A DNA stretch of 10,654 nt from an uncultured Eubacteriales bacterium (lineage in GTDB: Bacteria; Bacillota; Clostridia; Christensenellales; CAG-138). Positions 1-6,592 of the stretch are shown piece after piece. The notes beneath the pieces are model-generated. The model searched no databases and was not told the DNA's origin. It saw nothing but the letters and a program-made list of their open reading frames with translations. The first letter of the stretch is position 1. Each line of letters opens with the position of its first letter. Position numbers and translations under genes: made by a program. The DNA lies in the NCBI GenBank assembly GCA_900550525.1, contig URSN01000065.1, positions 1-10,654 of the forward strand, read 5' to 3'.

Positions 1-319
1 TGTGGAACTGGATAATGTCGAAGAAGTCGGTCTAGAGTGTGCGCAGGCTGGTCTCAAGGTCGCGCCAGAAGCCCTCGGCGGTCTGCGCGCCGGTCTTGGT
101 CGCCAGCACGATCCGGTCGCGCATCCCGGAAAAGGCCGCGCCGACCTTCTGCTCGCTGTCGGAATACGCGCGGGCGGTGTCGAAGAAGTTGATGCCGCCG
201 TCGCAGGCCTTGTGCAGCAGCTTCACCGCCTCCGTCTCGCTGATGCGCTGAATGGGCAGGCAGCCGAAGCCGTTCTTTTCGATCACAAGGCCGGTGGAGC
301 CGAATTCGATCTTCTGCAT
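1..319 (-). pseudogene. Aldo/keto reductase, N-terminal part, interrupted by an in-frame TAG and cut by the window edge
   Basis: The frame encodes the start of an aldo/keto reductase, an NAD(P)H-dependent oxidoreductase with a TIM-barrel fold. The start at 319 is preceded by AAAGGAGG (329-336) at 9 nt spacing. Visible residues include the N-terminal strand pair and GFG, then FDTARAY with the expected catalytic Asp47 and Tyr52, and Lys75 in ATKT. At codon 96 (32-34) the frame meets TAG. Beyond it the same frame continues with TDFFDIIQFH, which is the normal family sequence after SLRxL (compare SLRxLxTDYIDLxQxH), so only one residue is replaced by the stop. A CAG or AAG codon there would need a single substitution. 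The rest of the gene is outside the window. It could be a recent pseudogene, a sequencing error or, less likely, a readthrough codon. The substrate cannot be told. Family assignment is firm; the broken status rests on one codon. Confidence 0.8.
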
Positions 320-348
320 AGATGTCACCCTCCTTTGATAATAAGGTA

Positions 349-377
349 AGTATAACAAAAGAACGGGGACTTGAAAA
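349..377 (-). promoter_or_regulatory. Predicted sigma-A promoter of the aldo/keto reductase gene
   Basis: On the minus strand, TTTTCA (372-377) is followed after 17 nt by TATACT (349-354). A TG one base upstream of the -10 gives an extended -10 element. The spacing and the closeness to the ribosome binding site (329-336) make this the likely promoter. It diverges from the promoter of the small membrane protein. Confidence 0.6.
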
Positions 378-392
378 GCCCTCACTTTGCCG

Positions 393-421
393 TTGACTAT
401 CTCACATCTCTCTGCTACCAT
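393..421 (+). promoter_or_regulatory. Predicted sigma-A promoter of the small membrane protein gene
   Basis: TTGACT (393-398), a 17-nt spacer and TACCAT (416-421) lie 43 nt ahead of the ATG at 465. The -35 boxes of the two divergent promoters are only 15 bp apart, so a protein bound between them could affect both genes. I see no clear operator palindrome there. Confidence 0.6.
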
Positions 422-464
422 AAAAATATCATAGACAATCCGGAATTTGAGAGGAGGAACTTTT

Positions 465-608
465 ATGGGAGAGCTCGTCTATCAGGCGCTCATGCAATCC
501 GTCGCAGCCTTCTTTTTTGCCGTTATGATCCTTCCCGCAGTCGTTATTTTCCTGGGTTATCTGATCTATATCGTTGTCATGTGTATCCGAGAGCTGAAAA
601 AGAAATAG
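465..608 (+). CDS. Small single-pass membrane protein, 47 residues, unknown function
   Basis: The start ATG at 465 follows AGGAGG (452-457) with 7 nt spacing and a good upstream promoter; the frame ends in TAG at 606-608. The product has a short N-terminus (MGELVYQALMQ), one hydrophobic stretch from about residue 12 to 40 containing a Pro near its middle (LPAVV), and a basic tail, IRELKKK. By the positive-inside rule the C-terminus should be cytoplasmic. No cleavage site is evident, so it is probably a retained membrane peptide. Promoter, ribosome binding site, frame and terminator fit together, which supports a real gene although it is very short. Base composition is much less GC-rich than the neighbours. 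It faces valS and shares that gene's terminator. I do not recognise a family; a small transporter subunit, a membrane regulator or a toxin-like peptide are all possible and none is shown. Confidence 0.7.
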   Translation: MGELVYQALMQSVAAFFFAVMILPAVVIFLGYLIYIVVMCIRELKKK

Positions 609-623
609 TTTCCATCTGTATGG

Positions 624-663
624 AAAAAGCACCGACGCAGGACCTCCTGCATCGGTGCTTTTT
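624..663. terminator. Bidirectional intrinsic terminator between the small membrane protein gene and valS
   Basis: The perfect arm AAAAAGCACCGA (624-635) pairs with 652-663; after one mismatch six further pairs close on a tiny loop around 643-644. The A-run on one side and T-run on the other give a U-tract in both directions. It begins 16 bases after the small gene's TAG and 10 bases after the valS stop, so it should serve both convergent genes. Confidence 0.9.
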
Positions 664-672
664 CATGACCTT

Positions 673-3315
673 TTACTTCTTCATCGCGGCGGCGGAGGCG
701 TCGAGCTTCTCGATGAGAGCGCGGAGCTTGGCCGCGTCCTCGCGAGCGCCGTTGACGACGGCCTCGGGTGCCTTGGCGATAAAGCCCTGATTCGAGAGCT
801 TGTTCTCAATGCCGGCGAGCTGCTTTTCCGCGTTCGCCTTTTCCTTGGCGATGCGGGCCAGCTCCTTCTCGAAGTCCACCAGCTCAGCGAGCGGCATCAG
901 CACACGCGCGGCATGGGTCACGACCTCGATCGAACCGTCCGGCGTGGGGATATTCGCGTCGGCAACGGTCACATCGCTCGCGGAGGCAAGGCGCTTGAAG
1001 AACGAAATGCCGCGCGCAAAGGTGTCCGCGTGCGCGGTGGCGATGGTGTAATGCACCTTCTTCGAGGGTGCGACATTCATCTCGTTGCGGTGGGCGCGGA
1101 TGGCGGTGATGGCGTCGATGATGAGCCCCATCGCCTCTTCCTCCCGCGGGAAGCTGAGCTCGTCGCGGTACTCCGGCCACTTCTGCAGCATGATGAACTC
1201 GCCTTTATCCTCTGCCGTATGCGGCAGCGCCTGATAAATTTCCTCGGTGATGAACGGCATGAACGGATGCAGCAACTTGAGCGTTTCGATCAGCACATAG
1301 CACAGCACGTTCTGCGCGTTGATCTTCGCGCACTCGTCGTCGCCGGTCAGGCGAGCCTTGCACAGCTCGATGAACCAGTCGCAGTAGGTGTCCCAGATGA
1401 AGTCGTAGACCTTTGCGGACGCGACGCCGATCTCAAAGGCGTCCATGTTGTCGGTGACTTCCTTCACGAGCGTGTTGAGCTTGCTCAGCACCCACTTATC
1501 CTCCAGCTCCAGCTGCTCGGGCAGCTCGACATGGTCGATGGTGAGGTTCATCATCACGAAGCGGCTCGCGTTCCAGATCTTGTTGGCGAAGTTGCGCATG
1601 GCCTCGCACTTCTCAACGTAGAAGCGCGCGTCGTTGCCGGGAGAGTTGCCGGTGATGAGGTTGAAGCGCAGCGCGTCCGCGCCGTACTTCTCCGCCATCT
1701 CCAGCGGGTCGATGCCGTTGCCGAGGGACTTGGACATCTTGCGGCCCTTGTCGTCGCGGACGAGGCCGTGGATGAAGACGGTCTTGAACGGCTCTTTTTT
1801 CATCTGCTCCATGCCGGAGACGACCATGCGCGCCACCCAGAAGAAGATGATATCATAGCCCGTGACCATGTCGGTCGTCGGGTACCAGTATTTGAGGTCT
1901 TCGGAATCGAGATCCGGCCAGCCCAGCGTGGAGAACGGCCACAGGCCGGACGAGAACCAGGTATCGAGCACGTCTTCGTCGCGGGTCAGATGCGTGCAGC
2001 CGCACTTCTCGCACTTCGTCGGGTCTTCGCGGGAGACGTTGATGTGGCCGCATTCGTCGCAGTACCACGCGGGGATCTGATGGCCCCACCAGAGCTGGCG
2101 GGAGATGCACCAGTCGCGGATGTTCTCCATCCAGTTGAAATACGATTTCTCAAACCGCTCGGGCACGAAGCGGATGTCGCCGTTTTTCACCGCCTCGAGC
2201 GCCGGCGCGGTCAGCGGCTTCATGTCCACGAACCACTGCTTGGACACGATCGACTCGATCGTGGTATGGCAGCGGTAGCAGGTGCCGACGTTGTGCGCGT
2301 ACGGCTCCGTTTTGACCAGCGCGCCGCACGCTGCAAGGTCGCTCACGATGGCCTTGCGGCAGGCGAAGCGGTCCAGCCCCGCATAGCGGCCGCCCAGCTC
2401 GTTGACGTGTCCGTCGTCGGTGAACACGCGCAGCACCGGCAGCCCCGCGCGGCGGCCGACCTCAAAGTCGTTCGGGTCGTGCCCCGGCGTGATCTTCACC
2501 GCGCCGGTGCCGAACTCCATCTCGCAGTACTCGTCCGCGATGATGGGGATCTCGCGCCCCACCGCCGGGATGACGACCGGCGGGCCGACGAGGCCGCGAG
2601 CGCGCGGGCCGCCCGGGGGCTCGGCATCGGCCGTGCGGCCGAGCATCGTCTCCGGCCGGGTGGTGGCCACGGTGATGGAATAGCTGCCGTCCGGCGCGTC
2701 GTAGCGGATGTGCCAGAGAAAGCTCTGCTGCTGCTCGTACTCCACCTCCGCGTCCGAGAGTGCGGTCTTGCAGCTGGGGCACCAGTTGATGATGCGGTCG
2801 CCCTTGTAGATGAGGCCCCGGTTGTACAGGTCCTCGAACACGCGGTTGACCGCGCGGCTGCACCCCTCGTCCATGGTGAAGCGCTCGCGCGCCCAGTCGC
2901 ACGAGGCGCCGAGCTTGCGCAGCTGGCGCACGATGGTCTTGCCGTATTCCTCGCGCCACTGCCAGGCGCGCTGCAGGAACGCCTCGCGCCCGACGTCGTT
3001 CTTGGTCAGGCCCTCGCGGGCCATCTGCTCGACGATCTTCACCTCCGTGGCGATGGACGCATGGTCCGTGCCGGGCAGCCACAGCGTCTCAAAGCCGCAC
3101 ATGCGCTTGTAGCGGATGAGCGTATCCTGCAGCGTATTGTCCAGCGCGTGCCCCATGTGCAGCTTGCCGGTGATGTTCGGCGGCGGGATGACGATGCAGT
3201 AGGGCTGCCGGTCCGGGTTGGGCGCGGCGTGGAAATACCCGCGCTGCTCCCACAGTTCGTACCAGCGCGGCTCCACCGCGGACGGGTCGTAGGTCTTTTC
3301 CATGGCAATGGACAT
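673..3315 (-). CDS. valS: Valine--tRNA ligase (ValRS)
   Basis: This cytoplasmic class I synthetase charges tRNA-Val and hydrolyses mischarged Thr-tRNA-Val. The 880-residue product has the usual family length. It shows PPNITGKLHMGH with the HIGH-type motif at residues 53-56, an editing domain with TTRPETMLG and GTGAVKITPGHDPNDFE, a zinc-type Cys cluster (YCDECGH and CEKCGC), IIFFWVARM, KMSKS at 526-530, an anticodon-binding domain, and a C-terminal coiled coil (LVDFEKELARIAKEKANAEK onward). The start at 3315 is chosen because GGAGGAG (3324-3330) lies 8 nt upstream; an ATG at 3333 would precede this site and one at 3303 would be too far. A T-box leader precedes the gene. One oddity is residues 227-240, where the conserved GDTAVAV region reads GRTADAEPPGG. 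The Lys, Thr and Asp residues of the editing pocket (KITPGHDPND) are present. Confidence 0.97.
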   Translation of the reverse strand: MSIAMEKTYDPSAVEPRWYELWEQRGYFHAAPNPDRQPYCIVIPPPNITGKLHMGHALDNTLQDTLIRYKRMCGFETLWLPGTDHASIATEVKIVEQMAREGLTKNDVGREAFLQRAWQWREEYGKTIVRQLRKLGASCDWARERFTMDEGCSRAVNRVFEDLYNRGLIYKGDRIINWCPSCKTALSDAEVEYEQQQSFLWHIRYDAPDGSYSITVATTRPETMLGRTADAEPPGGPRARGLVGPPVVIPAVGREIPIIADEYCEMEFGTGAVKITPGHDPNDFEVGRRAGLPVLRVFTDDGHVNELGGRYAGLDRFACRKAIVSDLAACGALVKTEPYAHNVGTCYRCHTTIESIVSKQWFVDMKPLTAPALEAVKNGDIRFVPERFEKSYFNWMENIRDWCISRQLWWGHQIPAWYCDECGHINVSREDPTKCEKCGCTHLTRDEDVLDTWFSSGLWPFSTLGWPDLDSEDLKYWYPTTDMVTGYDIIFFWVARMVVSGMEQMKKEPFKTVFIHGLVRDDKGRKMSKSLGNGIDPLEMAEKYGADALRFNLITGNSPGNDARFYVEKCEAMRNFANKIWNASRFVMMNLTIDHVELPEQLELEDKWVLSKLNTLVKEVTDNMDAFEIGVASAKVYDFIWDTYCDWFIELCKARLTGDDECAKINAQNVLCYVLIETLKLLHPFMPFITEEIYQALPHTAEDKGEFIMLQKWPEYRDELSFPREEEAMGLIIDAITAIRAHRNEMNVAPSKKVHYTIATAHADTFARGISFFKRLASASDVTVADANIPTPDGSIEVVTHAARVLMPLAELVDFEKELARIAKEKANAEKQLAGIENKLSNQGFIAKAPEAVVNGAREDAAKLRALIEKLDASAAAMKK

Positions 3316-3336
3316 GTGCGCTTCTCCTCCCATCGC

Positions 3337-3380
3337 AAAAAACTATGGCGCCCGTTCCGTCAAAGGACGAAACGGGCGCT
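3337..3380 (-). terminator. Regulated terminator of the valS T-box
   Basis: The arms 3348-3356 and 3371-3379 pair perfectly (GCGCCCGTT with AACGGGCGC), with four more pairs after one mismatch. A run of six T residues on the minus strand follows (3337-3342). It lies directly downstream of the T-box core, the standard place for the terminator that competes with the antiterminator. It would also stop readthrough from the upstream envelope genes, which have no terminator of their own. Confidence 0.92.
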
Positions 3381-3597
3381 CGCGGTACCACCTTTGTTGG
3401 GCCGCGCCGTGCGGCGAAGCCCCTCTCTTCGGCCTTAACGCGGCCACTCGCGCGCCGCTACTCGCTTCACGGCGCGTGCTCGGGAGCGACCTTCCGCCCC
3501 TGCCACTGCCGCCGAACCTTGCAGCCGGTGGGTTCGGCTCTCTGCTGCGGGCGCGCGGGCGTACTCCTCTCCTTCATCGCAGATATCCATTCATCTT
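3337..3597 (-). promoter_or_regulatory. T-box riboswitch leader, valine type, controlling valS
   Basis: This fills the gene-free stretch before valS. On the minus strand the T-box core AAAGGTGGTACCGCG is at 3381-3395. Its UGGU would pair with an ACCA tRNA end, that is discriminator A, as expected for tRNA-Val. Stem I parts are visible: GGAGTAC (3561-3567) as the AGUA-type loop strand, and an 8-bp distal hairpin (3511-3518 with 3531-3538). A GTC valine codon (3488-3490) follows GGAAG in a position that fits the specifier loop. A further stem (3400-3406 with 3439-3445) fits Stem III. Uncharged tRNA-Val should stabilise the antiterminator and allow valS expression. T-box identity is firm; the exact specifier is inferred by eye. 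Confidence 0.93.
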
Positions 3598-3602
3598 CTG
3601 GT

Positions 3603-3632
3603 AGTGTACCGCACCAAACGGGCGCTTGTCAA
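3603..3632 (-). promoter_or_regulatory. Predicted sigma-A promoter of the T-box/valS unit
   Basis: A perfect TTGACA (3627-3632), an 18-nt spacer and TACACT (3603-3608) lie just before the T-box leader. The -35 box contains the TGA stop codon (3629-3631) of the upstream DUF885 gene, so this promoter is embedded in the end of that gene. Confidence 0.75.
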
Positions 3633-5455
3633 CCCTTGTCCACCTGCGCGTCGGCCCACACGTCCATGCGCTCGCGCAGCAGGTCGCCGTAGGCGGGGCC
3701 GTAGGAGAGGTATTGCGCGAGCGCCTCATCCTCGCGGTACGCCGCGCCCAGATCCGCGCTGAGCGAGCGCATCAGGTCGGCCAGCTGCGCATAGCCCAGC
3801 GCCTGCGGGAATGCGGCGAACGGCTCGTTGACCGCCGCATCGAAGAAGAAATCCACATGCGCGTCCTCGCCCAGGCCGTACATGGACAGGTATTCCTGCA
3901 GCTCGCCGCGCTCGAGCCCCTCATAATTGACCTTGATGCTGCAGATGGCGCGCATCAGCACGCCCGGGGCCATCGCGTCATACAGGCGCATGAGCGCCGC
4001 CGCCTGATCAAAGCGGTCCTGCCAGAGGACGGCCAGCTCCGCCGCGTACGCGCCCCAGCCGTCGTAATACCCCGGCAGCGCCAGCGCGCGCTGCATCAGG
4101 CCGGGCGCATCCTCCGCGCTCCTTGCATAGAGGTATTGCTTGCCCGGGTATCCCTCGCGCGCGAGCGTGAGCAGCAGGTCCGCCCGCTCCGCCTCCGGGT
4201 CGAGCGCGACGGCGCCCTGCTCCGGCGCGTCCAGCGGCGGCCGCACGCACGCGGCGGCCAGCCCCGGCGCCTCCCGCACGGCGCACGCCGTCTCCGGCAG
4301 GCCGTCCAGGTGCGCCCGGGCCGTTTCCAGCAGGTAGGCAAGGTCGTCCTCCGCGCGCCCGCTCGTGAGCGCCGCGCCGGCGGCGGCCTCGTCCACGCCC
4401 AGGTTCAATTCATAATAGGCGCGGTACTGGTAGGCATACTCCTGCTCGAGCAGCAGCAGCGCATCCTCGGGCGTGAGCGCGCTGGCGGCCTGCCGCTGCA
4501 TGGCCAGCGCAAAATATTCCTGCGCCTGCTCGCCCAGCGCATACAGCCCCTCCTTGCGGCGGCACTGATCCGAAAGCGCGGCAAGCCCCTCCCGCAGCGC
4601 GATCCACCCGTCCGCAAACGCGCCGTCGTAGAGCGCCTGCGCGCGCGCCTCATACGCCTCGCGCTGCGCGTCCGTCAGGTCCTCCATGCGCGAGAGCGCC
4701 TCTGAAAACGCCGTGAGCAGCGCCGCGCGCCCGTCCTCGGACAGCAGCGCGTCGATCTGCCCCAGCACGCTCGAGAGCGCCTGCTCCGTCAGGAACAGGC
4801 CCTCCGCGGCGCGCGCCTGCTCGAGCTCGAGCAGCGCGGCGAGGTAGCGCGGCGCATCCTCCACGAGCGATACATACGCCTCCGCGTCGTCCTGCGGCTC
4901 AATGCGCATCAGGCGCAGCGCCTGCGGCAGCCAGACCTGCGCGCCCGTCTCCGGCGCGAATGGCTCCTCATACATGGCGCAGGAGGCGGCCGCCACGGTC
5001 TGCTCCCAGTATCTTTGCAGCACGTCGTAGGCCAGCTGTTCCCCTTCGCCAAGCGCGCTGCGGTCGATCTCGAACAGGCGCTCGAGCAGTTCGGCGCACG
5101 CGCCGGCATACGCCTGCGCGGCCTCAGGCGACGGATCGCCCCAGGAGGCCGCCGCGTCCGAAAGCCCCTGCGCCGCCGGGTCGGCCAGCAGCGCGCGCAC
5201 GCTCGCGCCGCTCCGTTGGGCAGAGGCGGCTTAGGCCTCCGCTGCGAGCGCTGCATACAGGCGCGCCGCCGCCCCCGTATCCTGCGGCGGGGGGGACGGC
5301 GCGGGCGGGGCCGGCGCCCGCGGCGGCGCGGTCGCGGCGGCGGGCGGCGTGCGCGGCGTCTCCTGCACCGCGGGCGCGGCGCAGCCGGCCGTGAGCGGGC
5401 ACAGCAGCGCGAGCAGCGCCGAAAGCGCGCGGCGCGCGGGGGCAAACCGGGTCAT
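3629..5455 (-). pseudogene. DUF885-family lipoprotein, split by an in-frame TAA and lacking metal-binding His residues
   Basis: Read through, the frame gives about 608 residues, the normal size for DUF885 proteins, which I recall as peptidase-like with a zinc-type HExxPGH motif. The start ATG at 5455 follows AAGGAG (5465-5470) by 9 nt; a TTG at 5464 touches that site and was not used. The N-terminus is a lipoprotein signal, ALLALLCPLTAGC, with lipid-acceptor Cys25, then a Pro/Ala-rich linker to about residue 60. Codon 75 (5231-5233) is TAA. The same frame continues on the far side with recognisable family sequence (LLADPAAQGL, compare LxDPxAYGI), and a GTG at 5200 opens a 523-residue remainder without export signal. 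In the core the expected HEGYPGH reads R433-EGYPG-K439, so both His ligands are gone, while the nearby DGWGAYAAEL resembles EGWAxYxE. A broken, probably inactive gene is the simplest reading; reinitiation at 5200 is possible (GGAG 10 nt upstream). Confidence 0.75.
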
Positions 5456-5479
5456 GGCATCCAACTCCTTCCTGCGGCC

Positions 5480-6592
5480 TTAGGAAAAATACTTCTCATA
5501 CATCACGTCGTACAGCCGCACATACTCCGAATCCGGCGTGATGAGTCCGAGGTGCAGGTGGTTCACGGCGCTGTTGCCCGTGTTGCCGACGTGGCCGATG
5601 AGCTCGCCCGCCTTCACGCGCTGCCCCTCCTCAAGAAAATCCGTCTCGCGGATCATATGGTAGTAATGATACTCGTACCCCGCATCGTCCAGCACGATGA
5701 CGTAGTAGCCCGCCACGTCGTCATAGCCGATGTAGAGCACGGTGCCGTCGGTACAGCTGTAGATCTCCGCATTGGCGGGCGAGTGCATATCAAGCCCCGT
5801 ATGCTTGCGCGTGTTGCGCGAGCGGCCCTGATACCAGCGGTCGTAGAACCTGGTCCATTCGAGCGGCTTGCCCATGGCGTCCAGATACGCCTCCGGCACG
5901 TCGGGCATGACGTAGTCCGTCTCCTCGCCGTCGGCGGCGTATACGGTGGTCAGGTAGGACATGAGAAAGCGCACGGCCAGGTACAGCACGCGGTCGTCCC
6001 CGGCCAGCTCCTGGAGAAACGGCTGGAACGCGGCCGGCTCCACGGCGGCGGTGAGCAGCACGCCGCCATCGGGCAGCAGCTCGGCCGCGCACGCCACGTC
6101 GAACAGGTCCCACGCCCAGAAATCCTCCGGCAGCGCCCAGAACAGCGAGCCGGCGTACTTCCAGTCCATCGTCCCCACCTCGATGGAAAACTCCAGCGCC
6201 GCGTCCTCAAACCGCTCCTCGAGCTGGGCCGCCGCCTCGCTGCACGCGTCGCACAGCGCGAGATACCACTGCGCGGCCACCTCCTTCCATGCGTCCGCAT
6301 GCGCGAGGATATCGGTGAAGGCGGGCTGCTCGGGCAGCTCCATCGCCGCGCAGGCGGCGGCGGGGTCGAGCGAAAGGGGCGTGCTCAGCAGGATCTCGGC
6401 AAAGGCCTCCTCCACCTCCTCCGCCTCCGGCGGGGGCGCGAGCGTCGGCTCCGGCGTGGGCACGGCCGTGGGCAGGGGCGTGCCGGACGCGCGGGCCGCC
6501 GCCCCGGCGAACGCGCCGCCCGGCGCGCACGCGGTGCACAGGCTGAGCAGCGCCGCGGCAAGGATCAGCAACATGAGCGCGCGTTTGATCAT
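5480..6592 (-). CDS. M23-family (LytM-type) metallopeptidase lipoprotein
   Basis: The 370-residue product starts MIKRALMLLILAAALLSLC, a lipoprotein signal with lipobox LCTAC, so it should be anchored to the outer face of the membrane. After a Pro/Thr/Glu-rich linker and a middle region of unknown function, the C-terminal 110 residues form an M23 peptidase domain. HTGLD (His264, Asp268), HYYHM (His312) and HLH (second His347) are all present, together with GHVGNTGNS, so the zinc site looks intact. Such enzymes cut peptidoglycan cross-bridges or stem peptides, or act in spore and division wall remodelling. The start ATG (6590-6592) overlaps the TGA of the upstream gene as ATGA, and AAAGGAG lies 11 nt upstream, so translation is probably coupled. 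The frame could be extended to 6634, but that would add a charged leader before the signal. The exact substrate is unknown. Confidence 0.9.
   Translation of the reverse strand: MIKRALMLLILAAALLSLCTACAPGGAFAGAAARASGTPLPTAVPTPEPTLAPPPEAEEVEEAFAEILLSTPLSLDPAAACAAMELPEQPAFTDILAHADAWKEVAAQWYLALCDACSEAAAQLEERFEDAALEFSIEVGTMDWKYAGSLFWALPEDFWAWDLFDVACAAELLPDGGVLLTAAVEPAAFQPFLQELAGDDRVLYLAVRFLMSYLTTVYAADGEETDYVMPDVPEAYLDAMGKPLEWTRFYDRWYQGRSRNTRKHTGLDMHSPANAEIYSCTDGTVLYIGYDDVAGYYVIVLDDAGYEYHYYHMIRETDFLEEGQRVKAGELIGHVGNTGNSAVNHLHLGLITPDSEYVRLYDVMYEKYFS

Noticed and set aside
32..34. Pyrrolysine or other recoding at the TAG of the aldo/keto reductase
   Set aside because: TAG ends the small membrane protein gene normally, aldo/keto reductases are not known pyrrolysine proteins, and the other broken gene in the window has TAA instead. 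A nonsense mutation is simpler.
3331..3333. ATG six codons upstream as the valS start
   Set aside because: It precedes the GGAGGAG site that is ideally spaced for the ATG at 3315.
655..3438. A 927-codon open frame on the plus strand opposite valS
   Set aside because: It has no recognisable domain, is rich in Arg, Ala, His and Val as expected of an antisense frame in GC-rich DNA, and valS on the other strand has every family motif.
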